A DNA stretch of 17,474 bases from Nitrospirota bacterium (GTDB lineage: Bacteria; Nitrospirota; Thermodesulfovibrionia; Thermodesulfovibrionales; JdFR-85). The notes under the pieces are model-generated. The model saw nothing but the letters and a program-made list of their open reading frames with translations, made no database searches and had not been told where the DNA came from. Below, piece after piece: positions 1-6,276 of the stretch. Location of the stretch: NCBI GenBank assembly GCA_013152195.1, contig JAADGU010000138.1:1-17474 (forward strand), read 5' to 3'. A program made the translations under genes and the position numbers. The first letter of the stretch is position 1, and each line of letters begins with the position of its first letter.

Positions 1-54
1 CGGATTTTCCTCCCATGTGGTGAGGGTTTTGCATATTGGACACCTGATTTTCAT
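1..54 (-). CDS. yacG: YacG-like zinc-binding protein, N-terminal fragment
   Basis: Only the first 18 codons lie in the window; the gene continues past the left edge. The visible protein reads MKIRCPICKTLTTWEENP. It has a CPIC zinc-knuckle half-site (C5, C8) and the following T/V-x-W-x-x-x-NP pattern typical of the start of YacG, a small four-cysteine zinc protein known in E. coli as a DNA gyrase inhibitor. Its ATG overlaps the stop of the upstream membrane-protein gene in an ATGA arrangement, and a GGAAGAG stretch lies just upstream, so translation is probably coupled. With so few residues another small zinc-ribbon protein cannot be excluded. Confidence 0.65.
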   Translation of the reverse strand, partial: MKIRCPICKTLTTWEENP

Positions 55-605
55 ATCTTCTCTTCCTTTTTTGTGTTTGTGTTTGTGTTTAATTTAGTTA
101 CAGTTATCTTTTCATCTAATTTTTTTAAAAGCAGGCCAGAGGCCATACCATTAATCATACCTGTTATTATACCAAGAAAGAGGATCAGAGGTGCAACGAA
201 GAGTATGGCCTCTATGCGGCGGATGAAGAGCAGATAGGCAAGGCTGAGCTGTGTAAGGTTATGTGCCATTGCCCCGATAAGGCCGATCCCCACGGGGCTG
301 AATATGCCTGAAAAGAGGGCGTATGCACCACCCATGATTAATGTGCTTGCAACACCTCCGCCAAGGCTCAGGACAAAGCCGGGGCCTAAAAAACTCCCTG
401 TAAAGAGAGAGACTATAAGTATGCGTATAAGGGTTATTGTCATGGCTACCCTGAGGCCGTAGAGGATGAGGGCTGTCAGTGTTATGATGTTTGCAAAGCC
501 GAACCTCAACCAGGGCACAGGGGCAGGTATCATTCTTTCAAGGCCATGGAGGCCGATTGCATATGCTGCAAGTATTGCTATTCTTAATCTATCCTGAGAT
601 TGCAT
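51..605 (-). CDS. Gx transporter family (Hpre_diP_synt_I-like) integral membrane protein
   Basis: A hydrophobic 184-residue protein with about five to six membrane segments. It resembles the family named heptaprenyl diphosphate synthase component I or Gx transporter (PF07456), whose fold is like the substrate-binding S component of ECF transporters. Family marks are the N-terminal GLHGLERMIPAPVPWLRFG stretch (19-37) and the glycine-rich segment SLGGGVASTLIMGGAYA. The family name reflects an old annotation; no prenyl-transferase motif is visible. It overlaps the NusG-II gene upstream by 17 bp and the yacG-like gene downstream by 4 bp, so all three are probably co-translated. The substrate is not evident; neighbours ApbE and NusG-II suggest flavin or quinone handling (inference). 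The hydrophilic C-terminus carries NTNTNT encoded by a hexanucleotide repeat. Confidence 0.8.
   Translation of the reverse strand: MQSQDRLRIAILAAYAIGLHGLERMIPAPVPWLRFGFANIITLTALILYGLRVAMTITLIRILIVSLFTGSFLGPGFVLSLGGGVASTLIMGGAYALFSGIFSPVGIGLIGAMAHNLTQLSLAYLLFIRRIEAILFVAPLILFLGIITGMINGMASGLLLKKLDEKITVTKLNTNTNTKKEEKI
73..90. repeat. Hexanucleotide tandem repeat (GTGTTT)x3 inside coding sequence
   Basis: Three perfect copies of GTGTTT on the plus strand, flanked by a T-run at 67-72. On the coding (minus) strand they encode Asn-Thr repeats near the C-terminus of the Gx-family protein. A whole-unit change would add or remove two residues without a frameshift. Confidence 0.9.
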
Positions 606-975
606 CGACCTCTCTCATTCCACCCCCTCCGATTGTAACCACTACCCTGTTGGGAAGGCATATAATTGCCCCCCTCTCTATCCAGCCCTGACGGACGCAG
701 AGCTTGTTCGGGCAGGGTGAGTCCACTATGCGTATCTTTCCCTGCTTCACCTCAACCCTGGTAACTCCTATCGGACCGTCAACCTCAACAGTTTTGTCTT
801 CATTGAGGGATAGCCTGTAAAGGAGTTTGCCATTGACCTCAATAGTTGCTGTATTGCCGGACAAAGCAAGCCCTTTGACAAGGAATGACCCTGAAAGTGA
901 AAGGAGTATTAGCACAACGAATAAGGCCCAGTCGTATATTGTGATCTCCTTAAAGGTTTCCTTTAATAAACTCAA
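589..975 (-). CDS. NusG domain II-containing membrane-anchored protein
   Basis: A 128-residue protein with one N-terminal membrane anchor (about 15-36) and a small beta-rich domain of the NusG_II family (PF07009, formerly DUF1312). The domain is recognised by the motif SPCPNKLCVRQGWI (87-100) followed by IICLPNRVVV (104-113), with Cys88, Cys93 and Cys106. The domain should lie outside the cytoplasm (inference from the anchor). The start is a TTG preceded by AAGAGG five bases upstream; no in-frame ATG sits at a better position. It overlaps the downstream Gx gene by 17 bp. NusG-II and Gx proteins commonly occur as a pair, often beside ApbE, as here. Function is unknown; a role in flavin-dependent extracytoplasmic electron transfer is a hypothesis. 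Confidence 0.82.
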   Translation of the reverse strand: MSLLKETFKEITIYDWALFVVLILLSLSGSFLVKGLALSGNTATIEVNGKLLYRLSLNEDKTVEVDGPIGVTRVEVKQGKIRIVDSPCPNKLCVRQGWIERGAIICLPNRVVVTIGGGGMREVDAISG

Positions 976-1015
976 TATTACCTCTTGATATTTAAAAGTA
1001 TAGTTCTTAAAATAT

Positions 1016-1040
1016 AGTTGCGAGTTGCGGGTTGCGAGTT
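1016..1040. repeat. 7-bp tandem repeat (AGTTGCG/GGTTGCG)
   Basis: Three full heptamers and a partial fourth, the third unit differing at its first base, in the 91-bp gap between apbE and the NusG-II gene. No gene or terminator-like structure explains it. Confidence 0.85.
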
Positions 1041-1060
1041 AAAATTCTATGCATAATCAA

Positions 1061-1094
1061 TTGGTTTCATTCGTCTTCATTTGTCTTTATTCGT
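1061..1094. repeat. 10-bp degenerate tandem repeat at the apbE 3' end
   Basis: Three decamers (TTGGTTTCAT, TCGTCTTCAT, TTGTCTTTAT) and a partial fourth. The array crosses the apbE stop codon and encodes the last residues of ApbE (KTNEDE), so the C-terminus appears to be built from repeat DNA. Confidence 0.7.
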
Positions 1095-2095
1095 GGCTGG
1101 AGAGTTATTTTGTTTTTCAGGGAATCTGTCATATGTAGTTTACCTGTTTTATCAATCATTAATGCATCATAACCGAGGGTGCCGGCTATTTTAAGACCTT
1201 TATCAATGCCTGATATGAAGAGGGCTGTTGCAAGGGAGTCAGTATATACTCCGAGTGGACCCACAATAGTTACACCCATAACCCCTCCGGCAGGATAGCC
1301 GGTCTTGGGGTCAATGAGATGGTGATACCTCTTGCCGTTTTCAATAAAAAACCTCTCGTAATCCCCGGATGTGGATATCGCCATATCCCTGAGCTCAAGG
1401 GTTGCAATTATGTCATCCATGCCTTTCCCCCTTGGATCTCTTATCCCCACCCTCCACGGTGTTCCCCCGGGTTTTAATCCGTATGCCCTGATGTCGCCGG
1501 CCACAGCAACAAGGGCTGCCTTTATCCCCGCAGACTTCAGTACCTCTATGGCCCTGTCAGCGGCATATCCCTTGGCTATTCCACCGGCATCAACGGTCAT
1601 GCCCTTCCTCCTGAGAAATGCAGTCTGTTTATCCTGGTTGAGCATTAAGTCCCTGAAGTTTACAAGTGGGAGTTTCTCCCTGATCAGTGCGTCGGAAGGA
1701 CGTGTTTTATTATGAAAGTCATAGAGGTTTACTACCACTCCGACGGTCATGTCAAAGGCCCCGCCTGTTTCTGTTGATATCTCTGTTGCCCGTTCAAGTA
1801 GAGTGTAGGTATCCGGGGAGACTGCTACGGGTGAAATCCCGGCATTACGGTTAATTGCCGATATCTCGCTGTCAGGGGAGAAGAAGTTAATCAGTTTCCC
1901 CAGGCGCTTTATCTCTGCAAAGGCCTTGTCCATGGCATCCTCAGCCTTTCTCTCAGAGTCGGATACCACGGTTATTGTAACTATGGTATCCAGAAGGAAC
2001 TCTGATTTCCTGTATGTCTCATCCTTCCTCCAATTACAGGAAAAAGTGGAAAGTATAAGCAGCAGATTAAAGGCTATAAATAAAAAACGTTTCAT
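1067..2095 (-). CDS. apbE: FAD:protein FMN transferase ApbE, probable lipoprotein
   Basis: ApbE covalently attaches FMN, taken from FAD, to Thr/Ser of extracytoplasmic redox proteins using Mg2+. The 342-residue length and all main motifs fit: GGAFDMTVGVVVNLY (111-125), DAGGIAKGYAAD (169-180), TSGDYERFF (242-250), HHLIDPKTGYPA (258-269) and TDSLATALF (285-293), which carries the metal-binding Asp/Thr. The N-terminus is a hydrophobic signal ending in Cys20 (STFSC), a loose lipobox, so a lipoprotein facing the periplasm is likely. The ATG has AAAGGAGT five bases upstream. It lies 30 bp after uvrA and 91 bp before the NusG-II/Gx pair. No protein with a clear flavinylation target motif was recognised in the window, so the acceptor must be elsewhere or unrecognised. 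Confidence 0.95.
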   Translation of the reverse strand: MKRFLFIAFNLLLILSTFSCNWRKDETYRKSEFLLDTIVTITVVSDSERKAEDAMDKAFAEIKRLGKLINFFSPDSEISAINRNAGISPVAVSPDTYTLLERATEISTETGGAFDMTVGVVVNLYDFHNKTRPSDALIREKLPLVNFRDLMLNQDKQTAFLRRKGMTVDAGGIAKGYAADRAIEVLKSAGIKAALVAVAGDIRAYGLKPGGTPWRVGIRDPRGKGMDDIIATLELRDMAISTSGDYERFFIENGKRYHHLIDPKTGYPAGGVMGVTIVGPLGVYTDSLATALFISGIDKGLKIAGTLGYDALMIDKTGKLHMTDSLKNKITLQPRIKTNEDE

Positions 2096-2125
2096 TTTTC
2101 ACTCCTTTCCGGGTTTCAGATTACC

Positions 2126-4678
2126 TTAAGCCGTGACCCCGGGGGCCTGGAATTCTGTCAGTCCTTCCAGTACCTTTTTTAAGAAAAAGCCGGTATAGGA
2201 CCGTTCGTTACGGCATACATCTTCAGGAGTGCCTGTGGCAACTATATAGCCTCCGTCCTCTCCTCCTTCGGGCCCAAGGTCTATCATATAATCAGCACAC
2301 TTTATAACATCGAGGTTATGTTCAATGACAACAACAGTATTTCCTTTTTCCACCAGGCAGTTCAGCACATTAAGGAGACGTTCTATATCAACGAAGTGCA
2401 GACCTGTGGTTGGCTCGTCAAGTATGTATAGTGTGTCACCCCGGGACCTTTTGCCTAGCTCTTTTGCAAGTCTCACCCTCTGTGCCTCTCCCCCGGAGAG
2501 TGTGGTTGCAGGTTGTCCAAGTTTGATATATCCAAGTCCGACATCCACCAGAACCTGCAGTTTTTCTCTCAGCAGGGGTATTTTGGAGAAGAAGTCATAT
2601 GCCTCGGTAATGGTCATTTCGAGGACTTCTGATATACTCTTGTCCTTAAACCTGATTGCCAGGGTTTCACGGTTATACCTCATTCCCTTGCACTCATCAC
2701 ATGGGACGTAAACATCTGGCAGAAAATGCATCTCAACTTTCTTGTAGCCCTCACCCTTACAGTTTTCACACCTTCCTCCCTGTACATTAAAGCTGAACCT
2801 TGAGGGAGAGTAACCCCTTACCCGTGCATCCTGAACCCTTGAAAAGAGGTCCCGTATATGAGTGAAGATACCTGTATATGTTGCGGGATTTGACCTGGGG
2901 GTACGGCCAAGGGGTTTTTGATCAACGCATATGACCCTTGAGAGTTTCTCAGTACCCTTTATTGACCTGAATTTGCCGTGTTTGACCCTGCTGCCGTAAA
3001 GTTCCTTCAAAAGGGCCTTGTAGAGAACATCGAGAACAAGCGTGCTTTTACCTGAGCCTGATACCCCTGTACAACAGACAAATATGCCAAGGGGAATCTT
3101 TATGTCAATCCCTTTCAGGTTATGTTCCGTAATGCCTGTAATCTTTATGTAGTCCTTTGGTTTCCTCCTCTGTGAAGGCAAAGGTATGTTTTTTCTGCCG
3201 GAAAGATACATTCCTGTTGGTGATGATTCGATCTCCTGGATTTCCCGTGGCGAACCTTCTGCCACTACCCATCCGCCGGATCTCCCGCCACCAGGGCCGA
3301 GGTCAACCACATAATCGGCCCACATGATTGTATCTGCATCATGTTCTACGATTATGACAGTGTTTTCTGCATCCCGGATTTCCGAGAGTGTCTCGAGTAG
3401 TTTTCTGCAATCCCTGGGATGAAGCCCGATGCTCGGCTCGTCAAGTACATACAGTACCCCGGTAAGAGATGATCCGAGTTGGGTGGACAACCTGATCCTT
3501 TGCGCCTCCCCGCCTGAAAGTGTTGCAGCAGGCCTGTCAAGGGTAAGATAATCAAGCCCCACCCAACGAAGAAAATGTAACCTGTCCCTGGCCTCCTTTA
3601 CTATACGTCCTGCAATCAACCCTTCCCTTTCAGAAAGTGAGAGGTTATTTATAAACTCAAGCGCTCTCTTTACGGAGAGCCTTGAAAATTCTCCAATATT
3701 AATACCCTGGAGTTTAATGCCTAGGGCCTCCTTTTTTAGCCTTAATCCGCCGCATTCCTTGCAGGGTATCAGTTCATCAGACTCTGATATCTCCTCGATG
3801 AGGTTTTCATATCCGAGGCCGTGACATACTGGACAGGCCCCGAGGGTACTGTTGAATGAGAAGAACATGGGGGTAATTTCCGGATAGCTTAATCCGCACT
3901 TTATACACGCAAGCGTCCTGCTGAAAAGGATGTCCTCGTTCCGGTCTATGAGGTTTATAATCACTGTATCTGAAAAGTTCAGGGCGCTTTCAATGGCTGA
4001 TTTCAGTTGTCTTTCAATCCCTGGCTTGACTATTAACCTGTCAACAACCATCTCTATGGTGTGCCGCTTCTGTTTCCTGAGGATGATGTCTCCTGTCAGA
4101 TCAATCATCTCTCCGTCAATTCTTGCACGTACAAACCCCTCCCGTCTCATCTGCTGGAGTTCTTTCCTGTACTCACCTTTACGTTCTCTCACTACTGGTG
4201 AAAGTATCTGAAGCCTGGTTCCTGCCGGCATATGCAGAACTGAAAGAAGAATATTTTCTGCGTCCTGAACCGTGATAGGACTGCCGCAGTTGTAGCAGTA
4301 TGGTTTTCCGATCCTTGTATAAAGCACCCTCATGTAGTCGTATATTTCAGTGATTGTTCCGAGGGTGGATCTTGGAGACCTTGAGACAGTTTTCTGCTCA
4401 ATCGCCACAGAGGGAGAGAGTCCTTCAATGTAATCAACGTCAGGCTTTTGCAGTTCGCCGATAAATTGTCTTGCATAGGATGAAAGACTCTGGACATAGC
4501 GGCGCTGGCCTTCGGCATAGATTGTATCTATAGCAAGGGAAGATTTTCCTGAGCCCGAGGGGCCTGTTATAACAATTATCCTGTTTCTCGGTATTTTCAG
4601 GTCTATATTCTTTAGGTTATGTTCTCTTGCACCCTTTATAACAATAAAATCTTGCATACGTGGCATGGTGATGGACAT
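2126..4678 (-). CDS. uvrA: UvrABC excinuclease subunit A, short form lacking the insertion domain
   Basis: DNA damage-recognition ATPase of nucleotide excision repair. Two ABC modules are complete: Walker A GPSGSGKSS (39-47) and GVSGSGKST (538-546), LSGGEAQR signatures (387-394, 727-734), and Walker B segments YVLDEPSIGLH (410-420) and YILDEPTTGLH (751-761). The UvrB-binding region (about 130-240, with VRERKGEY and RARIDGE) and zinc cysteines (CIKC 258-261, CPVC 282-285, CENC 637-640, CDEC 660-663) are kept. At 850 residues it is about 90 shorter than the usual ~940. CPVCHGLG (282-289) is followed only about 16 residues later by CKECGG (306-311), whereas E. coli has over 100 residues there. 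Reading frame is intact, so this looks like a clean domain loss. No clear ribosome site precedes the first ATG; Met5 and Met8 are alternative starts. Confidence 0.96.
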   Translation of the reverse strand: MSITMPRMQDFIVIKGAREHNLKNIDLKIPRNRIIVITGPSGSGKSSLAIDTIYAEGQRRYVQSLSSYARQFIGELQKPDVDYIEGLSPSVAIEQKTVSRSPRSTLGTITEIYDYMRVLYTRIGKPYCYNCGSPITVQDAENILLSVLHMPAGTRLQILSPVVRERKGEYRKELQQMRREGFVRARIDGEMIDLTGDIILRKQKRHTIEMVVDRLIVKPGIERQLKSAIESALNFSDTVIINLIDRNEDILFSRTLACIKCGLSYPEITPMFFSFNSTLGACPVCHGLGYENLIEEISESDELIPCKECGGLRLKKEALGIKLQGINIGEFSRLSVKRALEFINNLSLSEREGLIAGRIVKEARDRLHFLRWVGLDYLTLDRPAATLSGGEAQRIRLSTQLGSSLTGVLYVLDEPSIGLHPRDCRKLLETLSEIRDAENTVIIVEHDADTIMWADYVVDLGPGGGRSGGWVVAEGSPREIQEIESSPTGMYLSGRKNIPLPSQRRKPKDYIKITGITEHNLKGIDIKIPLGIFVCCTGVSGSGKSTLVLDVLYKALLKELYGSRVKHGKFRSIKGTEKLSRVICVDQKPLGRTPRSNPATYTGIFTHIRDLFSRVQDARVRGYSPSRFSFNVQGGRCENCKGEGYKKVEMHFLPDVYVPCDECKGMRYNRETLAIRFKDKSISEVLEMTITEAYDFFSKIPLLREKLQVLVDVGLGYIKLGQPATTLSGGEAQRVRLAKELGKRSRGDTLYILDEPTTGLHFVDIERLLNVLNCLVEKGNTVVVIEHNLDVIKCADYMIDLGPEGGEDGGYIVATGTPEDVCRNERSYTGFFLKKVLEGLTEFQAPGVTA

Positions 4679-4688
4679 GTAATCAATT

Positions 4689-4718
4689 AATATAACTCAA
4701 AAAGGGAGAGGGTTGCAA
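4689..4718 (-). promoter_or_regulatory. Candidate sigma70-type promoter of uvrA
   Basis: Read on the minus strand: TTGCAA (4718-4713), an 18-bp spacer, then TATATT (4694-4689). The predicted start of transcription is within about 5 bases of the uvrA ATG, so the mRNA would be nearly leaderless. The -35 match is only 4 of 6 and the region is AT-rich, so this is tentative. Confidence 0.35.
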
Positions 4719-4788
4719 TGTGAGGCCATAATTGCGCAAGGTTATCGGATGGAACAGAGAGTTTTTTGTATCCTTGAGTCTTAATTAT

Positions 4789-4808
4789 ATATAATAATAT
4801 TATTATAT
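4789..4808. repeat. 20-bp perfect AT-only palindrome
   Basis: ATATAATAATATTATTATAT reads the same on both strands, midway in the divergent intergenic region. It may be a regulator site or simply AT-rich promoter DNA; AT-only palindromes arise easily by chance. Confidence 0.6.
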
Positions 4809-4991
4809 CAAAGCGGTATTGCTGAGTTTGCTGTATAAACGGGAAAATAGCCACATAATACATCATTCCGGGTCCTGTATCCCGAATGTTTTAAGGAAAA
4901 TGACTGTTATCAAAGGGGTTGCGGTATTCGATTGCCAAAGAAGCAAGGGGTGCCGGACAGAAATATCGTTGGCTTGCCAACCTGGGAATTT

Positions 4992-5738
4992 ATGATGGAT
5001 AAGAAGATACTGATAGTTGAGGATGAGAAGGAACAGGCTGATTGCCTTAAGGACCTGCTGACTCTAAAACCCGGCAATAGTTGGGAATCCGTTGATGTGC
5101 TCTATGCCGCGAGCGGGAAGGAGGCGATTAATCAGCTTGCCCCTGATATCGATATAGTTGTGCTGGATATAATACTGCCAGACATGAGCGGTCTCGAGGT
5201 CCTCAGACACATCAAGGAACGCTATCCCTCTATTCCTGTAATCGTTGTCACAGCTTATGGGACAGAGGATCTGTGCCTGAGGGCATTCAGGCTTGGGGCA
5301 AAGGATTACATAAAGAAGCCCTTCAGTTTTGATGAATTGCTGAAGAAGATCGAAGCAATTCTTGCCGGGAGTTTCTGCGAGATCAATGATGATTCCGAGG
5401 TGAGCGAATCCCCTATGATTCCACCGCAGATTCTATCAAAATTGGTGAAGGTAAAGACGTATATTGATTACAACTATATGTTGCCAATCACTATTTCAGA
5501 GCTCAGCTCTGTTTCCGGTCTGAACAGGGTTTATTTGTGCAGGTATTTCAGGGCACTTACAGGTTTTACCTGTAATGCCTATATAAGAAGATTGAGACTG
5601 GATCATGCAATTCAGTTACTGAAGGAAGGTGACAATAGTATATCCGATGTTTCAATGAAGCTTGGTTACAGCCCCAAATATTTCTCCACCCTCTTTAAGA
5701 AGACCTATGGTATTGTCCCAAAAAAGATAAAGGAATGA
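4992..5738 (+). CDS. Response regulator, receiver domain plus AraC-type DNA-binding domain
   Basis: With the start at 4992 the protein has 248 residues. Residues about 4-120 form a CheY-like receiver: acidic pair in VEDEK, phospho-acceptor Asp59 in VVLDIILPD, Thr87 in VVTAYG and Lys109 in KKPF. Residues about 150-248 carry an AraC/XylS double helix-turn-helix, with ITISELSSVSGLNRVYLCRY and SISDVSMKLGYSPKYFSTLF as the two units. The receiver begins right after MMDKKILIVEDE, so ATG 4992 or 4995 is preferred over the in-frame TTG at 4932, whose 20 extra residues look non-native. The ribosome site is weak (GGGA). No histidine kinase is nearby, making it an orphan regulator. Its stop overlaps the next gene by 4 bp. 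Targets are unknown; the downstream cysteine-cluster and KAS genes are natural candidates. Confidence 0.92.
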   Translation: MMDKKILIVEDEKEQADCLKDLLTLKPGNSWESVDVLYAASGKEAINQLAPDIDIVVLDIILPDMSGLEVLRHIKERYPSIPVIVVTAYGTEDLCLRAFRLGAKDYIKKPFSFDELLKKIEAILAGSFCEINDDSEVSESPMIPPQILSKLVKVKTYIDYNYMLPITISELSSVSGLNRVYLCRYFRALTGFTCNAYIRRLRLDHAIQLLKEGDNSISDVSMKLGYSPKYFSTLFKKTYGIVPKKIKE

Positions 5739-6199
5739 TTTTTCTATCTCGAATTGCAAGAGAAAACCGCCGGGAGATAGACGATGTATTGCTCAGATTG
5801 AGGGTACTCTTTGAAGAAATAAGTCCATTAATCGAGAGTTATAACGCGGAGGTCTGTCCTTACTGTGAGGATGTCTGTTGTAAACAGAGGCATGCCTATT
5901 ATGACAGTGAGGACATGATTTATATCTCTGCCCTTGGTCTTGCAGTTCCTGAATATAGTGAGAGGGGTCTTGAGGAGCCATGTGAATTCCTTTCCTCTAA
6001 AGGGTGTTCAAGGCCGAGATGGCAGAGACCTTTCAGGTGTACCTGGTATTTCTGTGAACCCCTCTTGAGCCATATGTATAATGGGCCTGGCAGACCACAC
6101 CGGCGTTTTGTAAGCTTACTTCAGGATATTGTTGAATTAAGGGGTAATTTAGTTAGCTACTGTTGCGAAGAAACGAAAGTCCAGAAACTGTTGTTTTGA
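5735..6199 (+). CDS. Cysteine-cluster protein (CxxCxxxCC type), function unknown
   Basis: A 154-residue soluble protein with ten cysteines. A cluster CPYCEDVCC (41-49) is followed by Cys83, GC (90-91), Cys102, Cys107 and a late CC pair (143-144). The layout, including CSRPRWQRPFRCTWYFC (91-107), recalls CxxCxxCC zinc/iron-chelating proteins (YkgJ-like, PF03692), although the first spacing is CxxCxxxCC. It probably binds a metal or Fe-S cluster (inference). The start ATG overlaps the stop of the response regulator gene, so the two are translationally coupled and probably act together, for example as a redox or metal-sensing partner. No catalytic domain beyond the cysteines is recognisable. Confidence 0.8.
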   Translation: MIFLSRIARENRREIDDVLLRLRVLFEEISPLIESYNAEVCPYCEDVCCKQRHAYYDSEDMIYISALGLAVPEYSERGLEEPCEFLSSKGCSRPRWQRPFRCTWYFCEPLLSHMYNGPGRPHRRFVSLLQDIVELRGNLVSYCCEETKVQKLLF

Positions 6200-6276
6200 A
6201 CTTCTTTCAGGGCCTACAGGCCAAGCAGTTTTTTCAGCTGCTGGTTAGATGACACAGAAAAGGTGATTGTATACAA

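Larger units (their letters stand above)
4679..4991. other. Divergent intergenic region between uvrA and the response regulator
   Basis: No gene was found in this stretch. It holds the candidate uvrA promoter, a 20-bp perfect AT palindrome (4789-4808), an imperfect hairpin CATTCCGGG/CCCGAATG (4864-4872 and 4881-4888) followed by TTTT, and a small hairpin GTTGG-CTTG-CCAAC (4968-4981) just ahead of the response regulator start. No riboswitch family was recognised. The hairpins may be leader or attenuation structures, but this is inference. Confidence 0.5.

Noticed and set aside
4932..4991. TTG start adding 20 residues to the response regulator
   Set aside because: The receiver domain begins directly after ATG 4992/4995, and the extra residues include a hairpin-coding stretch with no similarity to receiver N-termini.
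4811..4991. Riboswitch in the regulator leader
   Set aside because: No conserved core of cyclic-di-GMP, cobalamin, FMN, TPP or SAM riboswitches was recognisable.
6215..6245. Possible terminator hairpins before the KAS gene
   Set aside because: Stems are short (GGCCT/AGGCC with a 2-base loop; AGCAG/CTGCT) and the T-run lies inside the loop rather than after the stem.
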